Shown here: positions 26,147-34,644 of the stretch, one piece after another
How the letters are laid out: each line of letters begins with the position of its first letter
How positions within the stretch are numbered: position 1 is the stretch's first letter
Source of the DNA: Streptomyces roseoviridis
Lineage (GTDB): Bacteria; Actinomycetota; Actinomycetes; Streptomycetales; Streptomycetaceae
Assembly (NCBI RefSeq): GCF_039535235.1
Contig: NZ_BAAAWU010000001.1
Span: 496,001-560,000 of the forward strand
Length of the DNA stretch: 64,000 bases
Direction of reading: 5' to 3'
Made by a program: the position numbers and the translations under genes
Notes under the pieces: model-generated
What the model was told of the DNA's origin: nothing
Databases searched by the model: none
Seen by the model: only the letters and a program-made list of their open reading frames with translations

Positions 26147-26617
26147 TCAGGCCCGCCGGAGGAGCCGCACGTACCAGTCCCACAGGGCACCGTCGGCGTG
26201 GCTGATCTGGCCGCGCCGGGTGAAGCCGGCGCGGCGGGCGACGGCGGAGACGCCCGCGACGGCGGCCGGGGCGGCCGGACCGGCGGGGACGAGGATCACC
26301 GCCCGGCGGGCGCCCTGCGCCCGGACGTGCGCGCAGGCGAGGCGGACCGCGCGGGTGGCCAGGCCGCGGCCGCGGGCCTCCGGCAGGAGGGCGTAGGACA
26401 CCTCGACGTCACCCTGGACCAGCCCGGCGGCCGCCGGGCAGAGGCGGAGGGTGCCGACCGTTTCGTCGGCCCCGATGCCGAAGGCCCGCGAGGGACCGTG
26501 GACCCGCCACGCCGCCCGCAGCCGGGGGTCATGGAGCGCGGGGACCGGGTCCGGTTCGCCGGGGGCCAGCGGTGACAGGGTGACGACTCCGTCGGAGAGC
26601 TTCGCGTCTTCGTGCAC
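26147..26617 (-). CDS. GNAT family N-acetyltransferase
   Basis: About 156 residues. The GNAT core has GDVEVSYALLPEARGRGLATRAVRLACAHVR with the acetyl-CoA-binding RGRGLA motif near residue 82, and a C-terminal RAGFTRRGQISHADGALWDWYVRLLR. Start is a GTG at 26617 with a weak ribosome site; alternatives upstream are also weak. Substrate unknown. Convergent with the cyclic-nucleotide-binding-domain gene. Confidence 0.72.
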   Translation of the reverse strand: MHEDAKLSDGVVTLSPLAPGEPDPVPALHDPRLRAAWRVHGPSRAFGIGADETVGTLRLCPAAAGLVQGDVEVSYALLPEARGRGLATRAVRLACAHVRAQGARRAVILVPAGPAAPAAVAGVSAVARRAGFTRRGQISHADGALWDWYVRLLRRA

Positions 26618-26792
26618 CCCAGTGATCTTGTCGGCTCCCGGGAGGCACCACAATCGGTATCCGGCCGGACGCGCGGAGCTGTCCGGAGACGATTCACCCA
26701 GAAGGACGTCCTCACTCGAACGGGCGTGTGGGGACTGTGCCGCGCCCCGCCGGGTACCAGGCTGGGGGCCGAGACACGGGGAGGGCCCGGAC

Positions 26793-28238
26793 ATGGAGAG
26801 ACAGACGGTGACGAGCACCGGAGTCGTCACGGCGCGGGCGCGGCTGCTCGCACGCCTCGCGCTGCTGTGCGCCGTGGCGGCCGTCGTCTCGCTGTTCGTG
26901 CCGTTCGGGAGCGGGGGTCTGCTGATCATCGCTCTCGGGCTCGCGGGGCTCGTCCTGTGCGCGGCGGGCACCTGGTGGTTCCTCGCGCACCGCGGGCCGG
27001 TGCGCCTGCTCGGGGCGCTGCTCGCGGTCGGCACGCCCGTGGGCGTGCTGCTGCTCTACGTCGACGGCGGTCTGTGGCGGTCGGCGCTCACCGCCCTCGG
27101 CCTGTGGGCGGTGGCGCTGTCCTGCGCCCGTTCGGCCCTCCGCCGGCCCCACCGGCCGCGCGCCGCCACACCGGCACCGCGCCCGCGCCGGCCGGTGCTC
27201 TTCATGAACCCGCGGTCGGGCGGCGGCAAGGTGGAGCGCTTCGGCCTCGTCGAGTACGCCGAGCGGCTCGGCGCGCGGGTCGTCCTCCTGGACGGCGACG
27301 AGGCGCGGGAGCGGCCCGCCGACCCGGACACCGACGCTGAGGCCGAACCGCGCGGCGAACCGGAGCGGGAGGACACCGGGCCCGGGGAGGCCGGATCCGG
27401 CGGGCCGGGGCACCTGGACGTCGCCGCGCTCGCCCGGCAGGCCGTCGCGGACGGCGCCGATCTGCTCGGCGTGGCCGGCGGCGACGGGACGCAGGCCCTG
27501 GTGGCGGCGGTCGCGGCCGAGCACGACCTGCCGTTCCTGGTCATCAGCGCCGGCACCCGCAATCACTTCGCGATGGACCTGGGGCTCGACCGGGACGACC
27601 CGGCCCGCTGCCTCGACGCCCTCACCGACGGCGAGGAGCTGCGGGTCGACCTGGGTGACGTCGCCGGGCGGGCGTTCGTGAACACCGTCTCCTTCGGCGT
27701 GTACGCGGACGTCGTGCAGCGGCCCGAGTACCGCGACGCCAAGGCGGGCACCGCCCTCAGCGTCATGCCCGACCTGCTGACGGGCGACGGCGGACGCCGG
27801 TTCGACGCCGTCGTCGACGGGACGACGCTGCCGGAGCAGCAGGCCCTGCTGGTCAGCAACAACCCGTACGACACCCCGGCCGACCCGCTGGGCGCCGGGC
27901 GCCGGCCCCGCCTCGACCGGGGGGTCCTCGGAGTCATCGCGGTCCGTGTGGAGGGCGCGGCGCAGGCGGCGGAACTCGCCGTCCGCGGCGCGCAGTCCGA
28001 AGGTCTGAACATCCTCGCCGCCCGCCGCGTCGAGGTCACCGCCGCCACCGGCACGCTTCCGGTGGCGGTGGACGGCGAGGCCCTGGTCCTGCCCGCCCCC
28101 GTCGTCTGCACCCTGCGGCCACGCGCCCTGCGCGTGCGCGTCCCGCGCGACCGGCCCGGAACCGTGCCGCCCGCCCCGCCGCTGCGGTGGCGTCGCATCG
28201 TCGCCCTGGCCTTCGGCCCCCGAGGAGAGTCCCGATGA
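26793..28238 (+). CDS. diacylglycerol/sphingosine kinase-like lipid kinase
   Basis: A 481-residue fusion of an N-terminal membrane domain (about four segments within residues 15-120) and a DagK/LCB5-type catalytic domain. The latter starts at VLFMNPRSGGGKVERFGL and has the nucleotide-binding GVAGGDGTQALVA, followed by FLVISAGTRNHFAMDLGLDRDDP. An acidic low-complexity insert (PDTDAEAEPRGEPERED) lies between strands. Expected reaction: ATP-dependent phosphorylation of a lipid hydroxyl. ATGA overlap with a PAP2 phosphatase gene suggests a kinase/phosphatase pair in lipid turnover. ATG 26793 has GGGAGG upstream. Confidence 0.88.
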   Translation: MERQTVTSTGVVTARARLLARLALLCAVAAVVSLFVPFGSGGLLIIALGLAGLVLCAAGTWWFLAHRGPVRLLGALLAVGTPVGVLLLYVDGGLWRSALTALGLWAVALSCARSALRRPHRPRAATPAPRPRRPVLFMNPRSGGGKVERFGLVEYAERLGARVVLLDGDEARERPADPDTDAEAEPRGEPEREDTGPGEAGSGGPGHLDVAALARQAVADGADLLGVAGGDGTQALVAAVAAEHDLPFLVISAGTRNHFAMDLGLDRDDPARCLDALTDGEELRVDLGDVAGRAFVNTVSFGVYADVVQRPEYRDAKAGTALSVMPDLLTGDGGRRFDAVVDGTTLPEQQALLVSNNPYDTPADPLGAGRRPRLDRGVLGVIAVRVEGAAQAAELAVRGAQSEGLNILAARRVEVTAATGTLPVAVDGEALVLPAPVVCTLRPRALRVRVPRDRPGTVPPAPPLRWRRIVALAFGPRGESR

Positions 28239-28903
28239 AGGAACCCATGAACGAACCCACGCCCGGCCCGGCCCCCCGCACCCCCTCCCCCGCCGAGGGG
28301 GACGCGTCCCGGCCGAAAGCGCGATGGGGCACCGTCGGCGCCGTCCTGTCGGACCTGCGCGCGGTCGACGGCGCCCTGTACGCGGCGGTGGCGGCGACGC
28401 CGACGCCGACCCTGGACCGCACCCTGCGCCGTCTCTCCCACACGGCCGACCACTCCAAGATCTCCCTGTCCGTCGCCGCCGCGCTCACCCTGCTCGGCGG
28501 CCAGGCCCGCACGGCGGCGGTCGCGGGCGTCGGGGCGGTGGCCGTGGCCTCGGCGTCCGCGAACCTGCTCGGCAAGCGCCTGGTCCGCCGGGCCCGTCCG
28601 GACCGCGAGGCGGCGCGGGTCACCGTCGACCGCCATGTGCCGATGCCGACCTCGGCGTCCTTCCCGTCGGGCCACACCGCCTCGGCGGTCGCCTTCGCGA
28701 CGGCGGTGGGCGTGGTCCTCCCGCCGGCCGCCGTCCCGCTCGGGATCCTCGCGAGCGCCGTCGGGTACTCCCGCGTCCACACCGGCGTCCACTATCCGGG
28801 CGACGTCGCCGCCGGCGCCGTCCTCGGCATGGCGAGCGCCGCCGCGGCCCTGGCCGTCGCGCGCGCGACGGGCCCGGGAGCGCGCCTCGCCGCCCGCGCC
28901 TGA
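28235..28903 (+). CDS. PAP2 superfamily lipid phosphatase
   Basis: A 222-residue membrane phosphatase with the three PAP2 signatures: KRLVRRARP (near residue 110), PSGHTAS and SRVHTGVHYPGDV. A disordered Pro-rich N-terminus precedes the first hydrophobic helix. Start ATG 28235 has GAGGAG upstream and overlaps the lipid-kinase stop by ATGA. Likely dephosphorylates a prenyl or diacylglycerol phosphate, opposing or completing the kinase step. Confidence 0.88.
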   Translation: MKEPMNEPTPGPAPRTPSPAEGDASRPKARWGTVGAVLSDLRAVDGALYAAVAATPTPTLDRTLRRLSHTADHSKISLSVAAALTLLGGQARTAAVAGVGAVAVASASANLLGKRLVRRARPDREAARVTVDRHVPMPTSASFPSGHTASAVAFATAVGVVLPPAAVPLGILASAVGYSRVHTGVHYPGDVAAGAVLGMASAAAALAVARATGPGARLAARA

Positions 28904-29221
28904 CCCTGCCCTGGGGCAGGGACGAGGCTCGTCGCGACCGGAGGAACCGGAAGGGCCGGGGACCGCGAGGACCGGCGAGGATCGGCGAGGAGGGGCCGTA
29001 CCCGCGGATCTCACCGCCCACGCGGCGGCGGAGGACCGGCTGCGGGAGCGCGGGGAGACGATCGCCGCGCCGGCCCGCGCGGTCCGCACCGAGCCGGACC
29101 GGGACGGGGCCGGCCCGTCGGACGTCGTCACCGACGCGGCGTTCCCGCCCGGTCGGTCCTGAGCGCGGGCGCGGGCGGAGCACGGGAACAAAGCGCCGGT
29201 GTGCGGCACTTGGAGAGGGAC
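28904..29221. other. gap of 318 bases, possible gene remnant
   Basis: No gene with a start signal was found. One plus-strand frame over ~29005-29162 reads like protein (DLTAHAAAEDRLRERGETIAA) but has no start codon with a ribosome site and overlaps nothing known; it may be a decayed gene end. The last ~50 bases carry the promoter and ribosome site of the next gene. Confidence 0.35.
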
Positions 29222-29653
29222 ATGACGACGACACGGTTCGACCCCCGCGCCCTTCTCGCCACGAGCCGGCTCGGCGTCCTCGCCACCCTCAAGGCCGACG
29301 GACGCCCGCAGCTCTCCCCCGTGATGCCGTACTACGACGCCGGGACCGACACCGTCTACGTGTCGATGACCGAGGGCCGGGCCAAGACCGTGAACCTGCG
29401 GCGCGACCCTCGCGCGGCCCTGGAGGTCACCAGCGAGGACGGCTGGTCGTGGGCCACCGCCGAGGGGACGGTGACCCTGACCGGCCCCGGGACCGACCCG
29501 TACGGGCCGGAGGTGGAGGCGCTCGTGGAGTACTACCGGCTCGCGGCCGGGGAGCACCCGGACTGGGAGGAGTACCGGTCGGTGATGGTCGCCGACCGGC
29601 GGGTGCTCATGCGGATGCCCGTGGACCACGTGTATGGGCAGTCCGTGCGCTGA
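29222..29653 (+). CDS. PPOX class F420-dependent oxidoreductase
   Basis: A 143-residue split-barrel flavin/deazaflavin-binding protein: GVLATLKADGRPQLSPVMPYYD at the N-terminus, GRAKTVNLRRDPRAALEVTS near residue 53, and a C-terminal YRSVMVADRRVLMRMPVDHVY. The K-x-xNLRRDPRA segment is typical of the F420-dependent subgroup. ATG at 29222 with AGAGGG just upstream. Physiological substrate unknown. Confidence 0.85.
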   Translation: MTTTRFDPRALLATSRLGVLATLKADGRPQLSPVMPYYDAGTDTVYVSMTEGRAKTVNLRRDPRAALEVTSEDGWSWATAEGTVTLTGPGTDPYGPEVEALVEYYRLAAGEHPDWEEYRSVMVADRRVLMRMPVDHVYGQSVR

Positions 29654-29741
29654 GGCACCCCGGGAGGCCGGGTTCCCCGGTCCGCCGGCTCCCGGAGCCG
29701 GTCGGGACCGGGTCCCGGGCGGCCCCCGGGGCGCGTGCGGG

Positions 29742-30458
29742 TCAGCCCTTGCGGACCGGGCCGAGGCGGCCGGCGGGGCGTTCCACCGGTTCGTCGCGGG
29801 CCTCGGCCCAGAGCGAGCGGACGTGGCCGAGGTGACGGTGCATGCACGCCTCGGCGGCCCGCACGTCGCCGGCGATCATCAGGTCCAGGAGCTCCAGGTG
29901 CTCCTCCGCCGAGGAGACCAGCTTGCCGGCCTCGTCGAGGCCGGTGAGGCCGTAGAGGCGGGAGCGCTTGCGCAGGTCACCGACGGTCTCCACGAGCCGG
30001 TCGTTCCCGGCCAGCCCGAGGAGGGTGAGGTGGAAGCGGCGGTCGGCCTCCAGGTAGCCGATGAGGTTGTGCTCGCGCGCGTTGGTGACGATCTCCTCGG
30101 CGAGCGGGCGGAGTTCCTCCAGCTGTTCGCGGGTGGCCAGTCCGGTGACCCGGCCGACGGTCGGGACCTCGATCAGCATGCGCAGTTCGGTGCACTGGTC
30201 GAGTTCGCGCTCGCTGACCTCGGTGATCCGGAAGCCCTTGTTGCGGACCGGCTCGACCAGGCCCTCGCGGGCCAGGTCGAGCATCGCCTCGCGCACGGGC
30301 GTGGCCGACACGCCGAGCTCGGCGGCGAGTCCCGGCGCGGAGTAGACGCTGCCCGGCCGGAGTTCGCCCGCTATCAGGGCGGCGCGCAGGGCGTGGCCGA
30401 CCTGGTCGCGGAGCCGCTCCTGGGCCTTGATGAGACTGTGCTGCTTCAGGTCACCCAC
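29742..30458 (-). CDS. GntR/FCD regulator of the hydroxyproline cluster
   Basis: A 238-residue GntR-family regulator. Winged helix-turn-helix at ~residues 12-75 (PGLAAELGVSATPVREAMLDLAREGLV); C-terminal all-helical FCD ligand domain with metal-binding-type residues in ADRRFHLTLLGLAGN, and AEEHLELLDLMIAGDVRAAEACMHRHLGHV. GTG start at 30458 has GGAGG six bases upstream. It lies at the downstream end of the hydroxyproline genes on the same strand, behind its own copy of the shared motif. FCD regulators usually respond to small organic acids; a pyrroline or hydroxyproline derivative is a reasonable guess. Confidence 0.88.
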   Translation of the reverse strand: MGDLKQHSLIKAQERLRDQVGHALRAALIAGELRPGSVYSAPGLAAELGVSATPVREAMLDLAREGLVEPVRNKGFRITEVSERELDQCTELRMLIEVPTVGRVTGLATREQLEELRPLAEEIVTNAREHNLIGYLEADRRFHLTLLGLAGNDRLVETVGDLRKRSRLYGLTGLDEAGKLVSSAEEHLELLDLMIAGDVRAAEACMHRHLGHVRSLWAEARDEPVERPAGRLGPVRKG

Positions 30459-30490
30459 GCTGATCCTCCGAGAACTCGCAGAGGGACAGC

Positions 30491-30502
30491 GTACAATGTC
30501 AC
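30491..30502 (-). promoter_or_regulatory. copy A of the shared motif, upstream of the GntR gene
   Basis: GTGACATTGTAC on the coding strand, 33-44 bases before the GntR start and overlapping the end of the preceding gene. Matches GTGACATNNTAC exactly. Suggests the regulator controls itself. Confidence 0.6.
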
Positions 30503-31551
30503 GTTTCGCGGTCGGCCCCGGCCGCGCGGTGCGGTGCCGGCGGCGGTTCCGGCACCGCCGGGGGCGACGGCGGCGGTGCCGGGGGCTCCGTGAGCGCCGC
30601 CCGGTGGACGGCCACCGCCACGGCCAGGTCCTCCCAGGCCATGCCGACGCTCTTGAAGAGGCGGGGCCCCGTTCCGTCCGGCGGCGGCCCGGACCGTCCC
30701 GTGACCAGGTCGGCCAGCGTGCCCGCGACGTGGTCCGGGCCGATCGCGCCCTCGGCCCGCGGGACCAGCAGGTCGCCCGCCTCGCGCAGCGCCGCCGCCC
30801 GCGACTCCACCCAGACCGAGGACCGCCGGACCAGGGCCGAGTCGGTCTCCCGGGCGTCGGGTTCGTGCGAGCCGACGGCCACCACCGTGGCACCCGGCAC
30901 CACCCGCCGCCCGTCGAAGAGCGGGGCACGGGCCGTGGTGCAGCACACCACCAGGTCGGCGCCCGCCACGTCGCCGGGCGTTCCGGTACGGGCCCGGGGC
31001 ACGCCGAGGGTCCGGGCGTGCGCGGCGAGCCGCTGCGCGCGCGCCGGGTCTCGGGCGACGACCACCGCCTCGGCCACCTCGCGCACGGCGAGCACCGCCG
31101 CCAGGTGACCGTACGCCTGCGGCCCCGAGCCGAACAGGACGAGGCGCAACGGCCGACCGTCGGGCGCGAGGTGACGGATGGCCAGGGCCGAGACGGCGGG
31201 GGTGCGGAGGGCGGTGAGGGCCGCTCCGTCGAGCAGGGCCACGGGGCGCAGACGGGTGCCGTCCAGGAGCAGATAGCCGCCGGTGATCCGGGGAAGCCCG
31301 GCGGCGGGGTTGCCGGGGGCCACGCCCGCGATCTTCACGCCCGCCCAGGAGCCCCAGGCGGCCGGCATCAGCAGCAGTTCGCCGGCCGGTACGGGCAGCG
31401 CCGTCCGCCGCGGGCAGCGCTCCGGGTCGAGCCCTTCGCGCAGCACGTCGGCGAGCGCGTCGACCGCCCGGGCCGGCGGCAGCAGGCGCGCGACGGCCGG
31501 GCCGTCGATCCACCGCGGCCCCTCGCCGCCCCACGGCGCCGTGGCGTTCAC
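30499..31551 (-). CDS. ornithine cyclodeaminase/mu-crystallin family, probable pyrroline-2-carboxylate reductase
   Basis: A 350-residue NAD(P)-binding protein of the OCD/mu-crystallin family. N-domain WIDGPAVARLLPP and PAAWGSWAGVKIAGVAPGN; Rossmann domain LVLFGSGPQAYGHLAAVLAV near residue 137; C-terminal TLADLVTGR and LFKSVGMAWEDLAVA. Within hydroxyproline loci the LhpI-type OCD protein reduces delta1-pyrroline-2-carboxylate to L-proline after dehydration of trans-3-hydroxy-L-proline. The Pro-rich C-terminal ~35 residues are disordered. GTGA overlap with the preceding proline-racemase-like gene supports a shared pathway. Ornithine or alanine metabolism is the alternative. Confidence 0.82.
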   Translation of the reverse strand: MNATAPWGGEGPRWIDGPAVARLLPPARAVDALADVLREGLDPERCPRRTALPVPAGELLLMPAAWGSWAGVKIAGVAPGNPAAGLPRITGGYLLLDGTRLRPVALLDGAALTALRTPAVSALAIRHLAPDGRPLRLVLFGSGPQAYGHLAAVLAVREVAEAVVVARDPARAQRLAAHARTLGVPRARTGTPGDVAGADLVVCCTTARAPLFDGRRVVPGATVVAVGSHEPDARETDSALVRRSSVWVESRAAALREAGDLLVPRAEGAIGPDHVAGTLADLVTGRSGPPPDGTGPRLFKSVGMAWEDLAVAVAVHRAALTEPPAPPPSPPAVPEPPPAPHRAAGADRET

Positions 31552-32654
31552 AGCGGGAAGCCCGTGCCGAGGGCGTCGTACGGGTCGAGGACGAAGCGGT
31601 GCTCGCCCGTGCGGTGCGCCGTTCCGGTCACCTCGGTGACCAGTCCCTCGGCCGCCGGCACCGCTCGGGGCAGCGCCCGGCCGGTGAAGAGGGTGCCGGT
31701 GACCGACTCGTGGGTCAGCTCCCCGCCCTCGCGGAGGCGTCCGTCCTCGGCGAGCAGGGCGAGCCGGGCCGAGGTGCCCGAGCCGCAGGGTGAGCGGTCG
31801 ACCTGCCCGTCGGCGAAGACGGTCACGTTGCGCTGGTGCGGCCCGGCCGGGGTGTCGGGGAGCTCCTCGTGGAGGATCACCCCGTACACACCGGACAGCA
31901 GCGGTCCGTCCGGATGCCGGGTGGCGGGATGGCCGTCGAGCGCGGTCCTGATCTCCCGGGCCGCGGCGACCAGTTCGGGCAGCGCGGCCCGGTCGACGCG
32001 GAGGCCGAGGGCGTCGGCGGGGAGCGAGGCGTAGCAGGCGCCGGCGTGGGCGAGGTCGACGTCGACCTCGCCGAGGCGCGTGGTCAGGCGGACCTTCCGG
32101 GCGGTGACCCGGGCGGGGACGTTGCGGAAGGTGACGCCGGTGGTGCGGCCTCCCGCGCGGTGCACGGTCGCGGTGACCCGCCCGGAGGGGACGTCGATGC
32201 GGACCTGGACGTCCCGGTCGGCCGGGGCGGCCACCAGGCCCGTGTCGACCGCCCAGGCGCCGAGCGCCATCGTGCCGTGGCCGCAGGCGGTCGAGTAGCC
32301 GTCCTTGTGCCAGAACACGACGCCCAGGTGGGCACCGTCGTCGTCCGGCGGCACCACGAAGCCGCCGTACATGCCGGCGTGGCCGCGCGGTTCCTGGACG
32401 AGCAGCCTCCGCAGCCGGTCGTGCGGTGTGGCGCGGGGGGTGGGGCCCGTGCCGGCCGGGCCGGCCGGGCGGAGGAGGCCGGCGCGGCGCTCGGCGACGG
32501 TGTCGCCGGGGACCGGGGGGAATCCTTCGGACACGATCCGGAAGGGTTCGCCCGCGGTGTGGTAGTCCGTGGTGCGGACCTCGGCCGGGGACACGGCCTC
32601 GGGGACGGCCGCCCGCGAGGCCGGTGGCACGGGGTGCGGGGCGGTGGGGCTCAC
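31548..32654 (-). CDS. proline racemase superfamily, 3-hydroxyproline-type enzyme
   Basis: A 368-residue member of the proline racemase superfamily, preceded by a ~25-residue Ala/Pro-rich extension. YHTAGEPFRIVSEGFPP, GHAGMYGGFVVPPDDDGAHLGV and VFADGQVDRSPCGSGTSARL resemble the trans-3-hydroxy-L-proline dehydratase branch. However, both catalytic cysteines of racemases/epimerases are present (ACGHG and SPCGSG), whereas the human-type dehydratase has Thr at the second position. So it may be a dehydratase, a 3-hydroxyproline epimerase or bifunctional. GTG start overlaps the second racemase-like gene by GTGA. Confidence 0.8.
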   Translation of the reverse strand: MSPTAPHPVPPASRAAVPEAVSPAEVRTTDYHTAGEPFRIVSEGFPPVPGDTVAERRAGLLRPAGPAGTGPTPRATPHDRLRRLLVQEPRGHAGMYGGFVVPPDDDGAHLGVVFWHKDGYSTACGHGTMALGAWAVDTGLVAAPADRDVQVRIDVPSGRVTATVHRAGGRTTGVTFRNVPARVTARKVRLTTRLGEVDVDLAHAGACYASLPADALGLRVDRAALPELVAAAREIRTALDGHPATRHPDGPLLSGVYGVILHEELPDTPAGPHQRNVTVFADGQVDRSPCGSGTSARLALLAEDGRLREGGELTHESVTGTLFTGRALPRAVPAAEGLVTEVTGTAHRTGEHRFVLDPYDALGTGFPL

Positions 32655-33655
32655 AGGAGGAAGCCTCCGGGGAAGGGGTCGGCCGGATCGAGGAAGTACT
32701 GGGCGGTGCCCGTGATCCAGGCCCGGCCGGTGACCGTCGGCACCACGGCCGGGCGGCCCCCGACCGTGGTCTCGCCGACCAGCCGGCCGGTGAACTCCGT
32801 ACCGATGAAGGACTCGTTGACGAAGTCGGTGTCCAGCGGCAGCAGTCCGCGGGCGTGCAGCTGGGCCATCCGCGCGCTGGTGCCCGTGCCGCACGGCGAG
32901 CGGTCGAACCAGCCGGGATGGATGGCCATGGCGTGCCGGGAGCGGCGGGCGTCGGAGCCGGGGGCGGCGAGATAGACGTGCTTCACACCGCCCTGGGCGG
33001 GGTCCTCCGGGTGGACCGGCCGGTTCGGGCCGCCGTTGACGGCGTCCATCACGGCGAGCCCGGCGGCGAGCAGGTCCTCCTTGCGGGACCGGTCGAAGGG
33101 CAGACCGAGCGCGTCGAGGTCCACGAAGGCGTAGAAGTTGCCGCCGTACGCGAGGTCGTAGGTGACGGTGCCGTGTCCGGGGACCTCCGCCTTCAGGTCG
33201 AGGCCGACGCAGAAGGCCGGCACGTTGGTGAGCGTGACGGCGGTGGCCGCGCCGTCCTCGACGCGTACGTCCACGCCGACGAGGCCCGCGGGGGTGTCGA
33301 GCCGGACGGTGGTGACCGGTTCGGACACCGGCACCATGCCCGTCTCGACGAGCACGGTGGCGACGCCGATCGTGCCGTGGCCGCACATGGGGAGCAGGCC
33401 GGACACCTCGATGAACAGGACGCCGTAGTCGGCGTCGGGGCGGGTGGGCGGCTGGAGGATGGCGCCGCTCATGGCCGCGTGGCCGCGCGGTTCGTACATC
33501 AGGAGCGTCCGGAGGTGGTCCAGGTGCTCGATGAAGTGCAGCCGCTTCTCGGCCATGGTGGCGCCGGGAATCACCCCGACTCCCCCGGTGATCACCCGGG
33601 TGGGCATGCCCTCGGTGTGCGAGTCGACGGCGTGGTAGACGTGACGGGTGCGCAT
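32651..33655 (-). CDS. 4-hydroxyproline 2-epimerase
   Basis: A 334-residue proline racemase superfamily enzyme with both catalytic cysteines, in LLPMCGHGTIG (near residue 90) and FDRSPCGTGTSARMA (near residue 253). The N-terminus YHAVDSHTEGMPTRVITGG and lengths match the 4-hydroxyproline epimerase group, which interconverts trans-4-hydroxy-L-proline and cis-4-hydroxy-D-proline. The product feeds the FAD/2Fe-2S dehydrogenase encoded upstream, and the next intermediate is handled by the DapA-family deaminase 13 bases upstream. Proline racemase activity is the main alternative. Confidence 0.88.
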   Translation of the reverse strand: MRTRHVYHAVDSHTEGMPTRVITGGVGVIPGATMAEKRLHFIEHLDHLRTLLMYEPRGHAAMSGAILQPPTRPDADYGVLFIEVSGLLPMCGHGTIGVATVLVETGMVPVSEPVTTVRLDTPAGLVGVDVRVEDGAATAVTLTNVPAFCVGLDLKAEVPGHGTVTYDLAYGGNFYAFVDLDALGLPFDRSRKEDLLAAGLAVMDAVNGGPNRPVHPEDPAQGGVKHVYLAAPGSDARRSRHAMAIHPGWFDRSPCGTGTSARMAQLHARGLLPLDTDFVNESFIGTEFTGRLVGETTVGGRPAVVPTVTGRAWITGTAQYFLDPADPFPGGFLL

Positions 33656-33668
33656 GGGTTCCCCCGGG

Positions 33669-34571
33669 TCAGTGGTGGCCGTCGGCCAGGGCCTTCTCGG
33701 TCGCGGAGCGTACGGCGCCCTCGGCGGCGCCGCCGAGCGGCAGCCGGGGCGGGCGGGTCGGGCCGCCGGGCCGTCCGGCGAGGTCCATCGAGAGCTTGAT
33801 GGCCTGGACGAACTCGGTCCTGGAGTCCCAGCGCAGCAGCGGGTGCAGCGACCTGTACAGCGGGAGGGCGGTGGCGACGTCCCCTGCCACGGCGGCCCGG
33901 TACAGCTCGGCGCAGGAGGAGGGCAGCGCGTTCGGGTAGCCGGCGACCCAGCCCACCGCGCCGGCCAGGGCCAGTTCGAGCAGGACGTCGTCCGCGCCGA
34001 TCAGCAGGTCGAGTTCGGGTGCGAGTTCGGCGATCTCGTAGGCGCGGCGGACGTCGCCGCTGAACTCCTTCACCGCGACGATGCGGCCCTCGGCGTGCAG
34101 CCGGGCGAGCAGGGCGGGGGTGAGGTCGACCTTCGTGTCGATGGGGTTGTTGTAGGCGACGACCGGCAGTCCGGCCTCCGCGACCTCCGCGTAGTGGGCG
34201 AGGACCGCGGCCTCGTCCGCCCGGAAGGCGTTCGGCGGCAGCAGCAGCACCGAGCCCGCGCCGGCTTCGGCGGCCTGCTCGGCCCAGCGCCGGGATTCGG
34301 CGCTGCCGTAGGCGGCGACGCCCGGCATGACCCTGGCCCCGTCGCCGGCCGCCTCCACCGCCGTACGGACCACGCGGGCCCGCTCCTCGTCGGTGAGGGT
34401 CTGGTATTCGCCCAGGGAACCGTTGGGCACGACGCCGTCGCAGCCGTTCTCGACCAGCCAGTGGACGTGCTCGGCGTAGGCGTCGTAGTCGACCGTCAGG
34501 TCCTGGCGCAACGGGAGGGCGGTGGCGACCATGATGCCGCGCCAGGGGCGGGCCGGGGTCCAGCTGCTCAT
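33669..34571 (-). CDS. DapA-family lyase, probable pyrroline-4-hydroxy-2-carboxylate deaminase
   Basis: A 300-residue class I Schiff-base TIM-barrel enzyme. Phosphate/oxyacid loop NGSLGEYQTLTDEER near residue 48, tyrosine in VVAYNNPIDTK near residue 137, Schiff-base lysine in IVAVKEFSGD near residue 165. In hydroxyproline loci (LhpC type) this family opens and deaminates pyrroline-4-hydroxy-2-carboxylate to alpha-ketoglutarate semialdehyde. ATG at 34571 has AAGGAG seven bases upstream. Has its own predicted promoter overlapped by motif copy B. Dihydrodipicolinate synthase activity is unlikely in this setting. Confidence 0.85.
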   Translation of the reverse strand: MSSWTPARPWRGIMVATALPLRQDLTVDYDAYAEHVHWLVENGCDGVVPNGSLGEYQTLTDEERARVVRTAVEAAGDGARVMPGVAAYGSAESRRWAEQAAEAGAGSVLLLPPNAFRADEAAVLAHYAEVAEAGLPVVAYNNPIDTKVDLTPALLARLHAEGRIVAVKEFSGDVRRAYEIAELAPELDLLIGADDVLLELALAGAVGWVAGYPNALPSSCAELYRAAVAGDVATALPLYRSLHPLLRWDSRTEFVQAIKLSMDLAGRPGGPTRPPRLPLGGAAEGAVRSATEKALADGHH

Positions 34572-34591
34572 GAATGACTCCTTTGTAGGGT

Positions 34592-34603
34592 GTGACATTT
34601 TAC
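34592..34603 (+). promoter_or_regulatory. copy B of the shared motif, upstream of the deaminase gene
   Basis: GTGACATTTTAC on the plus strand, 21-32 bases before the deaminase start. Exact match to GTGACATNNTAC, here in the opposite orientation to copies A and C. It overlaps the predicted -10 box. Confidence 0.65.
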
Positions 34604-34626
34604 TGACTGTCGTACGACGGCCACAA
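34597..34626 (-). promoter_or_regulatory. predicted promoter of the deaminase-epimerase operon
   Basis: Coding-strand -10 TAAAAT (34602-34597) and -35 TTGTGG (34626-34621) with an 18-base spacer, 26 bases before the ATG. The -10 lies inside motif copy B, as expected for repression. Confidence 0.5.
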
Positions 34627-34644
34627 GACCGCGTCGGGGGAGGA

